A DNA stretch of 46,044 nt, from NCBI GenBank assembly GCA_036522275.1, contig DATDGC010000013.1:1-46044 (forward strand). The letters are read 5' to 3'. A program made the position numbers and the translations under genes. Shown here one piece after another: positions 32,399 through 40,570 of the stretch. The notes under the pieces are model-generated. The model saw only the letters and a list, made by a program, of their open reading frames with translations, had not been told where the DNA came from and did no database searches. The first letter of the stretch is position 1, and each line of letters begins with the position of its first letter. This DNA comes from JAHFRG01 sp036522275 (GTDB taxonomy: Bacteria; Pseudomonadota; Gammaproteobacteria; Burkholderiales; JAHFRG01).

Positions 32399-33325
32399 AT
32401 GAACCTCGTTGCGCTGATCGCGGCGCTAACACTCGAACAATTCTGCCCGCTTGGTCCACACAACCGTATTTACGCGTGGATTACCCGCTACGCCGATTTC
32501 CTGCAACGCCGCTTCAATGCCGGAGCGAGCCATCAAGGAGTAATTGCCTGGCTTGCCGCATTACTTCCTGCGCTCATTTTTGCTGGCGCAGTCTATTATT
32601 TTCTGCACAAGCTCCATCCCTTCCTCGGCTGGCTGTGGAATGTGGCTGTACTCTACCTCACCATGGGTTTCCGCCAGTTCAGCCACACTTTCACTCGCAT
32701 CCATAAGGCGCTGCGCGAGGGCGATTTGCAGCAAGCACGGGAACTGCTGGGTGAATGGCGCAGAGGGAACACAGCTCAATTTTCCACCAACGAAATTGTG
32801 CGGGTTGTGATTGAGGAAGGCCTGGTTTGTTCCCATCGTTACGTGTTTGGTGTGATTTTCTGGTTTGTTCTGCTGCCAGGCCCGCTGGGCGCGGTGTTGT
32901 ACCGCTTTGCATTCATCTTGAGCCAAAAATGGAGCAGCCGCGATAACCCGCAATTCGCCGCGTTTGGCAAATTCGCCGTGCAAATATTTGAGGCTATTGA
33001 TTGGTTGCCGGTGCGGCTTACCGCAATCAGCTTCGCCATCGTTGGCGATTTTGAAGACGCGGTGTACTGCTGGCGCTCGCAAGCCATGTCCTGGCTTAAT
33101 CCTGCGCAGGGGATCATCCTCGCGAGCGGCGCCGGTGCGCTGGGCGTGCGTTTGGGAGAGCCGCTGCATCAACACGACGGCCTTAACTATCGTCCCGAGC
33201 TTGGCGTCGGCGACGAAGCCGATGTCGAGCACCTGGAAAGCACCATCGGTCTGATATGGCGCGCCTTGGTGTTGTGGCTGCTGGTATTGCTGATGTTTAG
33301 TCTTGCGAGCTGGGCGGGCAGCTAG
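32399..33325 (+). CDS. CobD/CbiB-family membrane protein (AmpE-like)
   Basis: 308 aa. Four or more membrane segments (LLPALIFAGAVYYFL, VFGVIFWFVLLPGPLGAVLYRFA, LVLWLLVLLMFSL) surround a conserved core with TMGFRQFSHTF and WLPVRLTAISFAIVGDFEDAVYCWRS. It belongs to the CobD/CbiB superfamily, but no other cobalamin genes are here, and betaproteobacterial members of this type are usually treated as AmpE-like proteins of unknown function. It starts at an ATG 82 bp after greB. Confidence 0.85.
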   Translation: MNLVALIAALTLEQFCPLGPHNRIYAWITRYADFLQRRFNAGASHQGVIAWLAALLPALIFAGAVYYFLHKLHPFLGWLWNVAVLYLTMGFRQFSHTFTRIHKALREGDLQQARELLGEWRRGNTAQFSTNEIVRVVIEEGLVCSHRYVFGVIFWFVLLPGPLGAVLYRFAFILSQKWSSRDNPQFAAFGKFAVQIFEAIDWLPVRLTAISFAIVGDFEDAVYCWRSQAMSWLNPAQGIILASGAGALGVRLGEPLHQHDGLNYRPELGVGDEADVEHLESTIGLIWRALVLWLLVLLMFSLASWAGS

Positions 33326-33330
33326 AAGGC

Positions 33331-33654
33331 TTATTGCTTGAATTTGTAATACTGCTGGTTGAGAAATGCCGCCACATGCTCTTCATCTTCAGGGAAGAAA
33401 CCGGCATTGGTATTGGCATTGCAGATGTCAATTCGCGCGAGTAGCTGCTGCGGTGTTTTGACGATGCGGTTTGGGCGGGTATACACCTTCGACCCATCTT
33501 CGCCGTACATGGAAATATGACAGGCGCTACAGGATTTCTGCTCCAGGTTTTTGCCGATCTTCGGGTCGCCTTTGGGGAAAGGATCGGCTGCGGCTTGCAA
33601 AGCGGCTAACTGAAGCAAGAGCATCACGAAGCGGCAGTTCATGGGGGTTCTCAT
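33331..33654 (-). CDS. Monohaem cytochrome c
   Basis: 107 aa with an N-terminal signal peptide ending near ALQAAADP. One haem site CSACH is followed by the usual small class I domain, with a candidate axial Met in HISMYGED and others absent later, so the sixth ligand is uncertain. It is a periplasmic electron carrier. It follows the M48 protease gene by 18 bases on the same strand. Confidence 0.88.
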   Translation of the reverse strand: MRTPMNCRFVMLLLQLAALQAAADPFPKGDPKIGKNLEQKSCSACHISMYGEDGSKVYTRPNRIVKTPQQLLARIDICNANTNAGFFPEDEEHVAAFLNQQYYKFKQ

Positions 33655-33672
33655 CGCAATAACCGGACAACG

Positions 33673-34920
33673 CTAATGATGTGTTGCACCCTGCAGCCGA
33701 GCGATGCGCAGCGCGGCAGGCGGGTGGGAGTCGTAAAACGCGGAATGCAGCGGGTCAGGCGTGAGCGTGGAGGCATTGTCCTTATAGAGTTTCACCAGTG
33801 CCTGCATCAAATCGGAAGCGCAAGTGTACTGCACGGCGTATTGGTCCGCCTCAAATTCGTGCAGCCGTGAATAGGCACTCAGTAACGGTTGCAGCAGGAA
33901 AGTGAATATTGGCGTGATCATGAAAAACAGCAGCAACGCCATGCTGGTGGAAGGGGTGGTGACGTTGAGGCCTTGGTAAAACCAGGGCTTATTTATCAGC
34001 ACGCCCAAAAGCCACAGGAAAGCCAGGCTCACGGCAAAAATCCAGAGCATGCGCTTGATGACATGATAAAGCTTGTAATGGCCCAGTTCGTGCGCCAGCA
34101 CCGCCTCAATTTCAGCGGGCTCCAAGCGGGAAAGCAGCGTGTCAAAAAACACGATGCGCTTGCTTTTGCCGAAGCCGGTGAAATAGGCGTTGCCGTGGTT
34201 GCTGCGCTTCGAGCCGTCCATCACAAACAGCCCTTGTGACTTGAAACCACATTTGGCGAGCAGGCGCTCCACGCGTGTTTTGAGTTCCGGGTTTTCCATC
34301 GGCGAGAATTTGTTGAACAGTGGCGCGATGTAGGTGGGATAAATCGCCAGCACCAACAGGTTGAAAGCCACCCACGCAAGCCAAACGTAGAACCACCAGT
34401 TTTCTCCCATTTTCGCCATCAGCCACAGCACGCAGAACAAAAGCGGTACTCCGAATACTGTGGCGAGCAGCACTTGTTTCAACAGGTCCACCACAAACAG
34501 GACAGGGGTCATCTGGTTAAAACCAAAGCGCGCCTCAATGACAAAAGTGCGGTAAACATTCATTGGGATTTCAACAACGCTGGCAATCAATGCCACACTG
34601 ATGATCAGCGCCATGCCAAAGGCCAGGCCGTCTCCCAGCCACTCGGCCCACCAATCGCTGAGTAACTGAAGTCCGCCGCCGAGAGTAAGCGCGAGCAGCA
34701 ACAGCGCGTCAATGACTGAGTGCGCCATGTGCAGCCTGGTTTTGGCTCTGCTGTAATCGGCGGCCTTCTGGTGCGCTGGCAAATTGATTTGCGCCGCGAA
34801 TTCCTGCGGCACATTATCGCGATGCGTCCGGATGTGTCGGATATGGCGGTTTGCCAGCCACAGACGGGTCGCGGTAGTCAGCAGCAGGGCGGTCAAAAAA
34901 ACCGCAGTAAAGATGTGCAT
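33673..34920 (-). CDS. M48 Ste24-like membrane endopeptidase
   Basis: 415 aa. About seven membrane segments and the zinc site HELGH (LAHELGHYKLYH, ~residue 275), with the third ligand Glu in EFEADQYAVQY, identify a CAAX-protease-1/Ste24-type enzyme. The N-terminal part carries the family motif EARFGFNQMTP. Bacterial members probably degrade or clear misfolded membrane proteins; prenylated substrates are not expected. It is divergent from orn and upstream of the cytochrome c gene. Confidence 0.95.
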   Translation of the reverse strand: MHIFTAVFLTALLLTTATRLWLANRHIRHIRTHRDNVPQEFAAQINLPAHQKAADYSRAKTRLHMAHSVIDALLLLALTLGGGLQLLSDWWAEWLGDGLAFGMALIISVALIASVVEIPMNVYRTFVIEARFGFNQMTPVLFVVDLLKQVLLATVFGVPLLFCVLWLMAKMGENWWFYVWLAWVAFNLLVLAIYPTYIAPLFNKFSPMENPELKTRVERLLAKCGFKSQGLFVMDGSKRSNHGNAYFTGFGKSKRIVFFDTLLSRLEPAEIEAVLAHELGHYKLYHVIKRMLWIFAVSLAFLWLLGVLINKPWFYQGLNVTTPSTSMALLLFFMITPIFTFLLQPLLSAYSRLHEFEADQYAVQYTCASDLMQALVKLYKDNASTLTPDPLHSAFYDSHPPAALRIARLQGATHH

Positions 34921-34990
34921 GCTTTCAGCTCAAGTGACGGAGGACGTGCGATTATGACACAATAAGTACTTACAAATTCAAAAACACATT

Positions 34991-35536
34991 ATGGCACAAG
35001 ACGCAAATCATCTCATCTGGATTGACATGGAAATGAGCGGGCTCAATCCGGACACTGACAAAATCCTGGAAGTCGCGCTGGTCGTGACGGATAGCAACTT
35101 GAATACCATGGCGGAAGCGCCGGTGCTTATAGTGCGCCAGCCGGCTGCTTTGCTGGAAGCGATGGATGATTGGAACAAATCCACGCACGCCAAATCCGGG
35201 CTAATCGACAAGGTAAAGGCTTCCAACCTGAGCGAAGACGAAGTCGAGGCGCGGCTGGTCGCTTTCTTGAGCCGGCACGTGCCCGCCAAGGCGTCCCCCA
35301 TGTGCGGGAATTCGATCTGCCTGGACCGGCGTTTCCTGGCGCGCCATATGCCGCAACTGGAGGCGTATTTTCATTACCGCAACCTCGATGTCAGCACCTT
35401 GAAAGAGCTGGTGAAGCGCTGGAAGCCTGAGCTAGCCGCAGGACTCACCAAGCTTGGCAAGCACGAAGCGCTGGCGGATGTTTACGAATCCATCGAGGAA
35501 ATGAAGTATTATCGCGAGCATTTTATCAAGCCTTAA
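34991..35536 (+). CDS. orn: Oligoribonuclease
   Basis: 181 aa, the family length. The DEDDh exonuclease motifs are WIDMEMSGL (ExoI, D and E), NSICLDRRFLARHMP (ExoII, D) and the late HEALADVYESIEE (ExoIII, H and D). It degrades di- to pentaribonucleotides, including pGpG, to mononucleotides and is usually essential in Proteobacteria lacking NrnA/NrnB. It starts at 34991, divergent from the M48 protease. Confidence 0.98.
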   Translation: MAQDANHLIWIDMEMSGLNPDTDKILEVALVVTDSNLNTMAEAPVLIVRQPAALLEAMDDWNKSTHAKSGLIDKVKASNLSEDEVEARLVAFLSRHVPAKASPMCGNSICLDRRFLARHMPQLEAYFHYRNLDVSTLKELVKRWKPELAAGLTKLGKHEALADVYESIEEMKYYREHFIKP

Positions 35537-35573
35537 TTATCTTGCGTCTTTATTCAGACCGGGTCCCCTCCTC

Positions 35574-36104
35574 ATGGAACAGCAGCAAAATCCGCATCGC
35601 CGCAGCGGCATTACCATGTTGATCATCGCCTGGCTGCTGGTTTTCGGGCTGGTGTACTGGTATTTCAGCGGCTTGGAGCAGCGCCAGTTTAATCCCAATC
35701 CGCAAGCGCTCATGCAGCAGCAAAGCGGTGAGCTGGTGTTGCAGCGTAACCGTGCCGGGCATTATGTCGCGGACGGGGAAATAAACGGCGCCAAAGTTAC
35801 TTTTCTGCTTGATACCGGAGCGACCCAGGTCGCGCTGTCGTCGCAACTTGCGCAACAGCTTGGATTAAAGCTTGGCGCCGCGATAACGCTCAGCACTGCG
35901 AACGGCAGCGTGATTGGTTATCAGACACGGCTTGCCAGCGTGCGCCTCGGCCCGGTAGAAATGCACGATGTCAGCGCAGTGGTGAGCGATGGCATGGATA
36001 GCCAAACCGTATTGCTCGGCATGAGTTTCCTCAGACGCCTGGAGTTTACCCAGCACGATGAGCATTTGATCCTTAAGCAGTCCGCACCAAGCACGCTTCG
36101 TTAG
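35574..36104 (+). CDS. Retropepsin-like aspartic protease (TIGR02281 type)
   Basis: 176 aa. An N-terminal membrane segment (MLIIAWLLVFGLVYWYF) anchors a periplasmic single-domain aspartic protease: the active-site motif is FLLDTGATQVALS (~residue 80), with the second part VLLGMSFLRRLEF. Such proteins act as dimers like retroviral proteases. The substrate is unknown. It follows orn by 37 bases and precedes the 6PGDH-like gene by 13 bases. Confidence 0.92.
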   Translation: MEQQQNPHRRSGITMLIIAWLLVFGLVYWYFSGLEQRQFNPNPQALMQQQSGELVLQRNRAGHYVADGEINGAKVTFLLDTGATQVALSSQLAQQLGLKLGAAITLSTANGSVIGYQTRLASVRLGPVEMHDVSAVVSDGMDSQTVLLGMSFLRRLEFTQHDEHLILKQSAPSTLR

Positions 36105-36117
36105 TCGTGGTTTATTC

Positions 36118-36978
36118 ATGGGGAAAGTCAATTTGCAAGAAGTCGCTGTCGTCGGTCTAAGCGGCGAAGGGGAACGCATGGCGCGCCGCATGCGCGCAAG
36201 CGGTCTCAACCTCGCCGGGCATGATCCTGACTCTGCGGCCTGTCTCAGGTTTGCCGAAGCATGCAAAATTCAGGCTTGCCGCACTCTGGAGGAACTGATC
36301 TCTTCAGTGTCCACCCCGCGCAGGGTTTGGCTGATGCCAGGAGCGGCTGCATGCTTCGAACTCCTTAAGCCGCTGCTTGAAGCGGGGGACATTGTCGTGG
36401 ATTGCGTTGTTACTCATTACCAAGCTACAGTGCGGCGCGCCAAGCTACTGGCTGAACAGGGTATCAAGCTGATTGATGCCGGGGTATCGGGTAGCGACGC
36501 GCACTACGCACTGATGCTGGGGGGGGAAGCGCAAGCGATCGAAGAGCTTAAGCCTTGTTTGGAGGCACTCTCGCCTGGGCGCTGGCTGCATTGCGGGCCA
36601 AGCGGTTCCGGCCATTTCGTGGAGCAGGTGCATCAGCACATCGAGCAGAGCGTAGCGCATACCTTGACGCAAAGCCTGGCGGCAGTAAAGAAAAGCGGGA
36701 GTTTCGCCGTGGACTTGCCTGCAATGACGCAAATCTGGCAGCGTGGTGGTGATGTTCATAATAGTGTGCAGGAACTGGTCTTGGGCTTTCTTAACGAAAC
36801 AAATGTACTGCCGCGGATTGCATCAAACAATCCGCAAGACCTGGCAATTTTGCATCAGCAACTGACCCCGGCGATCAACCTGGCGCTCGCCTTGCACTAC
36901 GCGGGTCAGGGTGCCAGCCTGTTCCAGCAGCAGATTTCCTCGATGCTGGGCGTCGCTACGCAGCACAAGTCAGACTGA
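36118..36978 (+). CDS. Divergent 6-phosphogluconate dehydrogenase-like protein
   Basis: 286 aa. The layout matches the short GndA/YqeC decarboxylating 6PGDH: an N-terminal Rossmann domain (VAVVGLSGEGERMARRM), VDCVVTHYQ, LIDAGVSGSDAHYALMLGG, then the helical domain. Key positions are altered: the dinucleotide loop has S-G-E where family members have G-R-M, and the motif GHFVKMVHNGIEYG reads GHFVEQVHQHIEQS, so the catalytic lysine is glutamate and the Asn is Gln, while His and the second Glu remain. It may be inactive as 6PGDH or act on another substrate. It follows the retropepsin gene closely; pgi lies nearby on the other strand. Confidence 0.82.
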   Translation: MGKVNLQEVAVVGLSGEGERMARRMRASGLNLAGHDPDSAACLRFAEACKIQACRTLEELISSVSTPRRVWLMPGAAACFELLKPLLEAGDIVVDCVVTHYQATVRRAKLLAEQGIKLIDAGVSGSDAHYALMLGGEAQAIEELKPCLEALSPGRWLHCGPSGSGHFVEQVHQHIEQSVAHTLTQSLAAVKKSGSFAVDLPAMTQIWQRGGDVHNSVQELVLGFLNETNVLPRIASNNPQDLAILHQQLTPAINLALALHYAGQGASLFQQQISSMLGVATQHKSD

Positions 36979-36994
36979 AGCCGGCGCTCCGCAA

Positions 36995-37201
36995 TTACTC
37001 CAGGTTGATCTCACCGTCGAATTTGACGTCAAACTTGAGCTTACCGATGCGCAAGTTCATGCTCACCGGAAAGGTCTCCTTGCCTGATATTGTCCCTTGT
37101 GCCAGCGCCTTGCTTACCGCCTGCTCGATTTCGTGCTGCGATTTCACGCCAACCATTTTCAGGAATTTGCGTATGCTTAAATTAAAAGTTTCTTCGTTCA
37201 T
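36995..37201 (-). CDS. DUF6494 family small protein
   Basis: 68 aa from the ATG at 37201, with GAGGA upstream. The sequence begins MNEETFNLSIRKFLKMVGVK and continues to KALAQGTISGKE and a beta-rich C-terminus KLKFDVKFDGEINLE. It matches the DUF6494 pattern; the function is unknown. It follows pgi (41-bp gap) on the same strand and could be co-transcribed. Confidence 0.88.
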   Translation of the reverse strand: MNEETFNLSIRKFLKMVGVKSQHEIEQAVSKALAQGTISGKETFPVSMNLRIGKLKFDVKFDGEINLE

Positions 37202-37242
37202 GATGGTCCTCGTGGTTTGGAAACGATATTACAAGACTATCA

Positions 37243-38880
37243 TTATCCGTTGAGTTTGTAGTAATTGATTAAGCCATTGGTTGAAGCATCGTGCGAGCTG
37301 ACTTTCCCACTTGAAGAGAGCTCGGCGCGGATACGCGCTGCCAGCTGTTTGCCGACTTCCACTCCCCATTGATCAAAGGAGTTGATGTTCCAAATTACTC
37401 CCTCGACAAACACCTTATGCTCGTAAAGCGCAATCAGCAAGCCCAAGGTATTCGGGTCGAGTTTTTTAAACAAAATGGAATTGCTGGGTTGGTTGCCAGG
37501 AAACATCCGGTGTTTCGCCCATTGTTCTGATTTTTCGCCGGTTGCCCCTTGAGCGCCAGGCTCGGCTTTTATTTCGCTTTCTGTTATGCCTTGCATCAGC
37601 GCTTCGCTCTGCGCGAAGAAGTGCGAGAGCAGCACCACATGGTGCTCGTTCAACGGATTATGCGTCTCGCAAGCAGCAAGAAAATCCGCAGGAATGAGCC
37701 GCGTGCCCTGGCATATCAGCTGATAAAAGGTGTGCTGCCCGTTGGTTCCCGCTTCCCCCCAGATGATGGGAGCGGTAGCATAGTCCACGGGTTCACCTTC
37801 GCGGTTCACCCGCTTGCCGTTGCTTTCCATTACCAACTGTTGCAAGTAGACAGGTAAATAACGTAAATACTGGTCGTAAGGCAGCACGGCATAAGTTTCT
37901 GCACCGAAAAAGTTGTTGTACCAGATGCCAAGCAGTGCGAGGATCACCGGCATATTTCTGGCAAGCGGGGCGCTTAAGAAATGTTCATCCATCAGGTTAG
38001 CGCCGGCAAGCAGCTCATTAAAATTATCCATGCCAATGCTGATTGCCACCGGCAGGCCGATTGCCGACCACAGCGAGTAGCGCCCGCCCACCCAATCCCA
38101 CATTTCGAACACGTGGTTTACGGGAATGCCGAATTTCGCTGCTTCCTGTGGACTTGCGGATATGGCGGCGAAATGCTTGGCTACCGCCTCGCTGGGTAAA
38201 TGCGAAAGCAGCCATTGCCGTGCTGAATTGGCGTTGAGCAGCGTTTCCTGTGTGGCAAAGCTTTTTGAGGCGATGATGAATAGCGTGGTTTCCGGGTTGA
38301 GCGGCTTGAGCGTTTCGGTAAGATGCGTGCCGTCTACATTGGAGACAAAGTGCAGTCTGAGAGACGGGCTGCCATAGGGTTTCAGCGCCTCACTTGCCAT
38401 CAGCGGACCAAGATACGAGCCGCCGATGCCGATATTGACCACATCGGTAAAAGGTTTGCCACTGTGCCCCTTGGTATTGCCGCTGCGTACCGCGTCTGAA
38501 AACCTGCGCATATGCTCAAGGTTTCTCTGCACCTCTCGCATGATATTCTTCCCGTCCAGATTCAGCGGTTTCTGGGAGGGGCTGCGCAAAGCAGTATGCA
38601 AAACTGCGCGATTTTCGCTGGTGTTGATTTTTTCCCCGCTGAACATTTTTTCCGCCCAGCGTTTGACACCGGCCTGCTCGGCAAGCGCGAGCAGATGTCG
38701 CACCGTTTCTTCGGTAATCAGGTTTTTCGAATAATCCAGCAGTATGCCGTTTAAGTGCAGCGAGAATTTTTCAAAGCGTTGCGGATCTTTTTCAAACAAC
38801 CCCCGCATGTGGCGCTGCGCCATGATTTTCTGGTGTGCTTCTAAAGCTTTCCAGGCCGGAGATTGGGTAAGCTGGGACAT
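37243..38880 (-). CDS. pgi: Glucose-6-phosphate isomerase
   Basis: 545 aa, full length. The PGI signatures are present: GIGGSYLGPLMASEAL, the SIS-type phosphate site IIASKSFATQETL, WVGGRYSLWSAIG with the catalytic Arg, the Glu in GEAGTNGQHTFYQL, and the late ELYEHKVFVEGVIWNINSFDQWGVEVGK in sections with the catalytic Lys. It interconverts glucose-6-phosphate and fructose-6-phosphate in glycolysis and gluconeogenesis. Confidence 0.98.
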   Translation of the reverse strand: MSQLTQSPAWKALEAHQKIMAQRHMRGLFEKDPQRFEKFSLHLNGILLDYSKNLITEETVRHLLALAEQAGVKRWAEKMFSGEKINTSENRAVLHTALRSPSQKPLNLDGKNIMREVQRNLEHMRRFSDAVRSGNTKGHSGKPFTDVVNIGIGGSYLGPLMASEALKPYGSPSLRLHFVSNVDGTHLTETLKPLNPETTLFIIASKSFATQETLLNANSARQWLLSHLPSEAVAKHFAAISASPQEAAKFGIPVNHVFEMWDWVGGRYSLWSAIGLPVAISIGMDNFNELLAGANLMDEHFLSAPLARNMPVILALLGIWYNNFFGAETYAVLPYDQYLRYLPVYLQQLVMESNGKRVNREGEPVDYATAPIIWGEAGTNGQHTFYQLICQGTRLIPADFLAACETHNPLNEHHVVLLSHFFAQSEALMQGITESEIKAEPGAQGATGEKSEQWAKHRMFPGNQPSNSILFKKLDPNTLGLLIALYEHKVFVEGVIWNINSFDQWGVEVGKQLAARIRAELSSSGKVSSHDASTNGLINYYKLNG

Positions 38881-38960
38881 GATTTGTGCTGGCGCCGGTT
38901 AAAGAGTTCTGAGCAAACCGGTTCCGCGCCATTTTACGTGCTTTTGGGATTTTTACCTAC

Positions 38961-38990
38961 AAAAAAAGCCCCCGGTTTTGGCCCGGGGGC
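38961..38990 (-). terminator. Rho-independent terminator after the phasin gene
   Basis: On the minus strand the stem GCCCCCGG/CCGGGGGC with a seven-base loop is followed by TTTTTTT. It lies about 20 bases after the phasin stop and ends that transcript before pgi. Confidence 0.92.
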
Positions 38991-39011
38991 TTAGGAGGCT
39001 TGAGGGGGAAC

Positions 39012-39554
39012 TTAAGCTCGAACCGCTTTTTTCTTGGCGTGGCTGACTTGGCTGGTCACAGCGGCAACGCCGGCTTCGGTCAATTCCGCGACTTGCTTGG
39101 CAGTCTTGGAAATGGTGCCGTAGGCGGAATTGGCAGCGGCCATTGCTGATTTAACAGCGGCAACCGCGATGTCGGAGCCTGCCGGGGCGGTTTTCACAAC
39201 CTTGTCCATAGCGGCGACCACCGTTTTGTTGAACTCGGCGACGCGCGCTTCGAACAGCTTGGTAATTTCAGCTTGTGTTTGGCTCGCCACTTCATACAGG
39301 CTACGTGAAAAGCCCAGGGTTTTTTCAAACACCGGATCGGCGATGACGGATTGCAGGGCAATGACTTCCTGCGCGTCCTTGGCTGCGAGCAGCGCTTTGG
39401 CGTTTGAGGTGTTTTCCGCCAGACTGGTTTTGGCTGCGGCTAATTGCAGATCAATCAAACGCTCAGCGCCTTGCAGCGTGGCGGCGGTGATACCCACTGC
39501 GGTTTCGAGGTAGCTTTTGTTTGCGGCAAGCAGTTGCTCAGGTACGTTAAACAT
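39012..39554 (-). CDS. phaP: Phasin family protein
   Basis: 180 aa, helical and amphipathic: the N-terminus MFNVPEQLLAANKSYLETAV and NAKALLAAKDAQEVIALQS are typical of TIGR01841 phasins, and the C-terminus is Ala/Lys-rich (VSHAKKKAVRA). Phasins coat polyhydroxyalkanoate granules. AGGAG precedes the ATG. It has an excellent promoter (39640-39667) and its own terminator, so it is a single-gene, probably highly expressed unit. Confidence 0.93.
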   Translation of the reverse strand: MFNVPEQLLAANKSYLETAVGITAATLQGAERLIDLQLAAAKTSLAENTSNAKALLAAKDAQEVIALQSVIADPVFEKTLGFSRSLYEVASQTQAEITKLFEARVAEFNKTVVAAMDKVVKTAPAGSDIAVAAVKSAMAAANSAYGTISKTAKQVAELTEAGVAAVTSQVSHAKKKAVRA

Positions 39555-39619
39555 GGTTTTCTCCTAAATTAAGTAATCAAAGGTGAAGCTTCTGCAGCGA
39601 CGCCTTCTGTGGGCTTATG

Positions 39620-39667
39620 CTGCATTGCATCAATCATGCATTATACTGATTTAATTGGTCGTGTCAA
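39620..39667 (-). promoter_or_regulatory. Consensus sigma70 promoter of the phasin gene with TGC-rich site
   Basis: On the minus strand TTGACA (39662-39667) and TATAAT (39640-39645) are both perfect, 16 bp apart. Just downstream, over the predicted start, lies CTGCATTGCAT (39620-39630 on the plus strand), similar to the CTGC-N3-4-GCA type described for PhaR. This fits control by a granule-titrated repressor (inference). Confidence 0.75.
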
Positions 39668-39750
39668 TACATTATTATAAAATATCTTGTGCTGCAACAA
39701 TGAATTTGGGCTAAGATATAACAAAACAAATATTTATCAAAAGGTTAGCT

Positions 39751-40473
39751 ATGGAAAACCTGTTTAAAGCTCTCGGAAATGCCTTGCTCAACCTGTTTCA
39801 CCCGAAAATTCTGGGGCTTATCCTGCTTCCGGCTTTGTTTGCTTTTATCTTTTGGGGCGGGCTTGCTTGGTGGTTCTGGCAGGACTGGGTGACGGGGGTA
39901 GGTCATCTGCTTGCGCAAACGCCGGTGGATGAATATCTGCTGCGCTATCAAACCCATTGGCTTGCGGCTTCTATGACTACAGTGCTGCTAATCTTGCTGC
40001 TGTTTCCGGTGATCCTGGTGACAGCGCTTTTGGTTACATCGGTGCTGGCGATGCCGGTGATGGTCAAACATGTAGGCACGCGCGATTTCCCCCGGCTGGA
40101 AGAGAAATGCGGCGGCACGGCTTTGGGCAGTCTCTGGAATGCGTTGGTGGCGATGGTGATATTTATACTGCTGTGGATGGTGACGCTGCCGCTATGGCTG
40201 TTCGGCCTGCCTGCTGTGGTGCTGCCGGTGTTGCTATCGGCTTATTTGAGCCAGCGCCTGTTTCGCTACGATGCACTTGCAGAGCATGCGAGCCTCGAGG
40301 AGTTCGAGCGGATACTGGAGCGCGCGGGCATGCGGCTGTATGTGCTGGGCGCGGTACTGGCTTTCACCCAGTTTGTGCCACTGCTCAACCTGTTTTCACC
40401 GGTTTATATCGGCCTTGCCTACATCCATTTTTGCCTGCGGGAATTGCAACAACTCCGAACCGGACAAGCATAA
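39751..40473 (+). CDS. EI24 domain membrane protein
   Basis: 240 aa with four to six membrane segments (LGLILLPALFAFIFWGGLAWWFW, MTTVLLILLLFPVILVTALLV, LWMVTLPLWLFGLPAVVLPVLL, VLAFTQFVPLLNLFSPVY in parts). The EI24/CysZ-like domain is recognisable from the NPW-like LLNLFSPVYIGLAYIHF region. CysZ imports sulfate in E. coli, but this branch is longer and its function is unknown. It is divergent from the phasin gene. Confidence 0.88.
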   Translation: MENLFKALGNALLNLFHPKILGLILLPALFAFIFWGGLAWWFWQDWVTGVGHLLAQTPVDEYLLRYQTHWLAASMTTVLLILLLFPVILVTALLVTSVLAMPVMVKHVGTRDFPRLEEKCGGTALGSLWNALVAMVIFILLWMVTLPLWLFGLPAVVLPVLLSAYLSQRLFRYDALAEHASLEEFERILERAGMRLYVLGAVLAFTQFVPLLNLFSPVYIGLAYIHFCLRELQQLRTGQA

Positions 40474-40570
40474 GCACGGGGCGTCAATAGCGTAGTGAGC
40501 GGATACTTCGCCCGTTCACTGCAAGAATTCTCTGGCCAATCGGCTGTCCAGCTTGGCCGGGACCGGTAAT

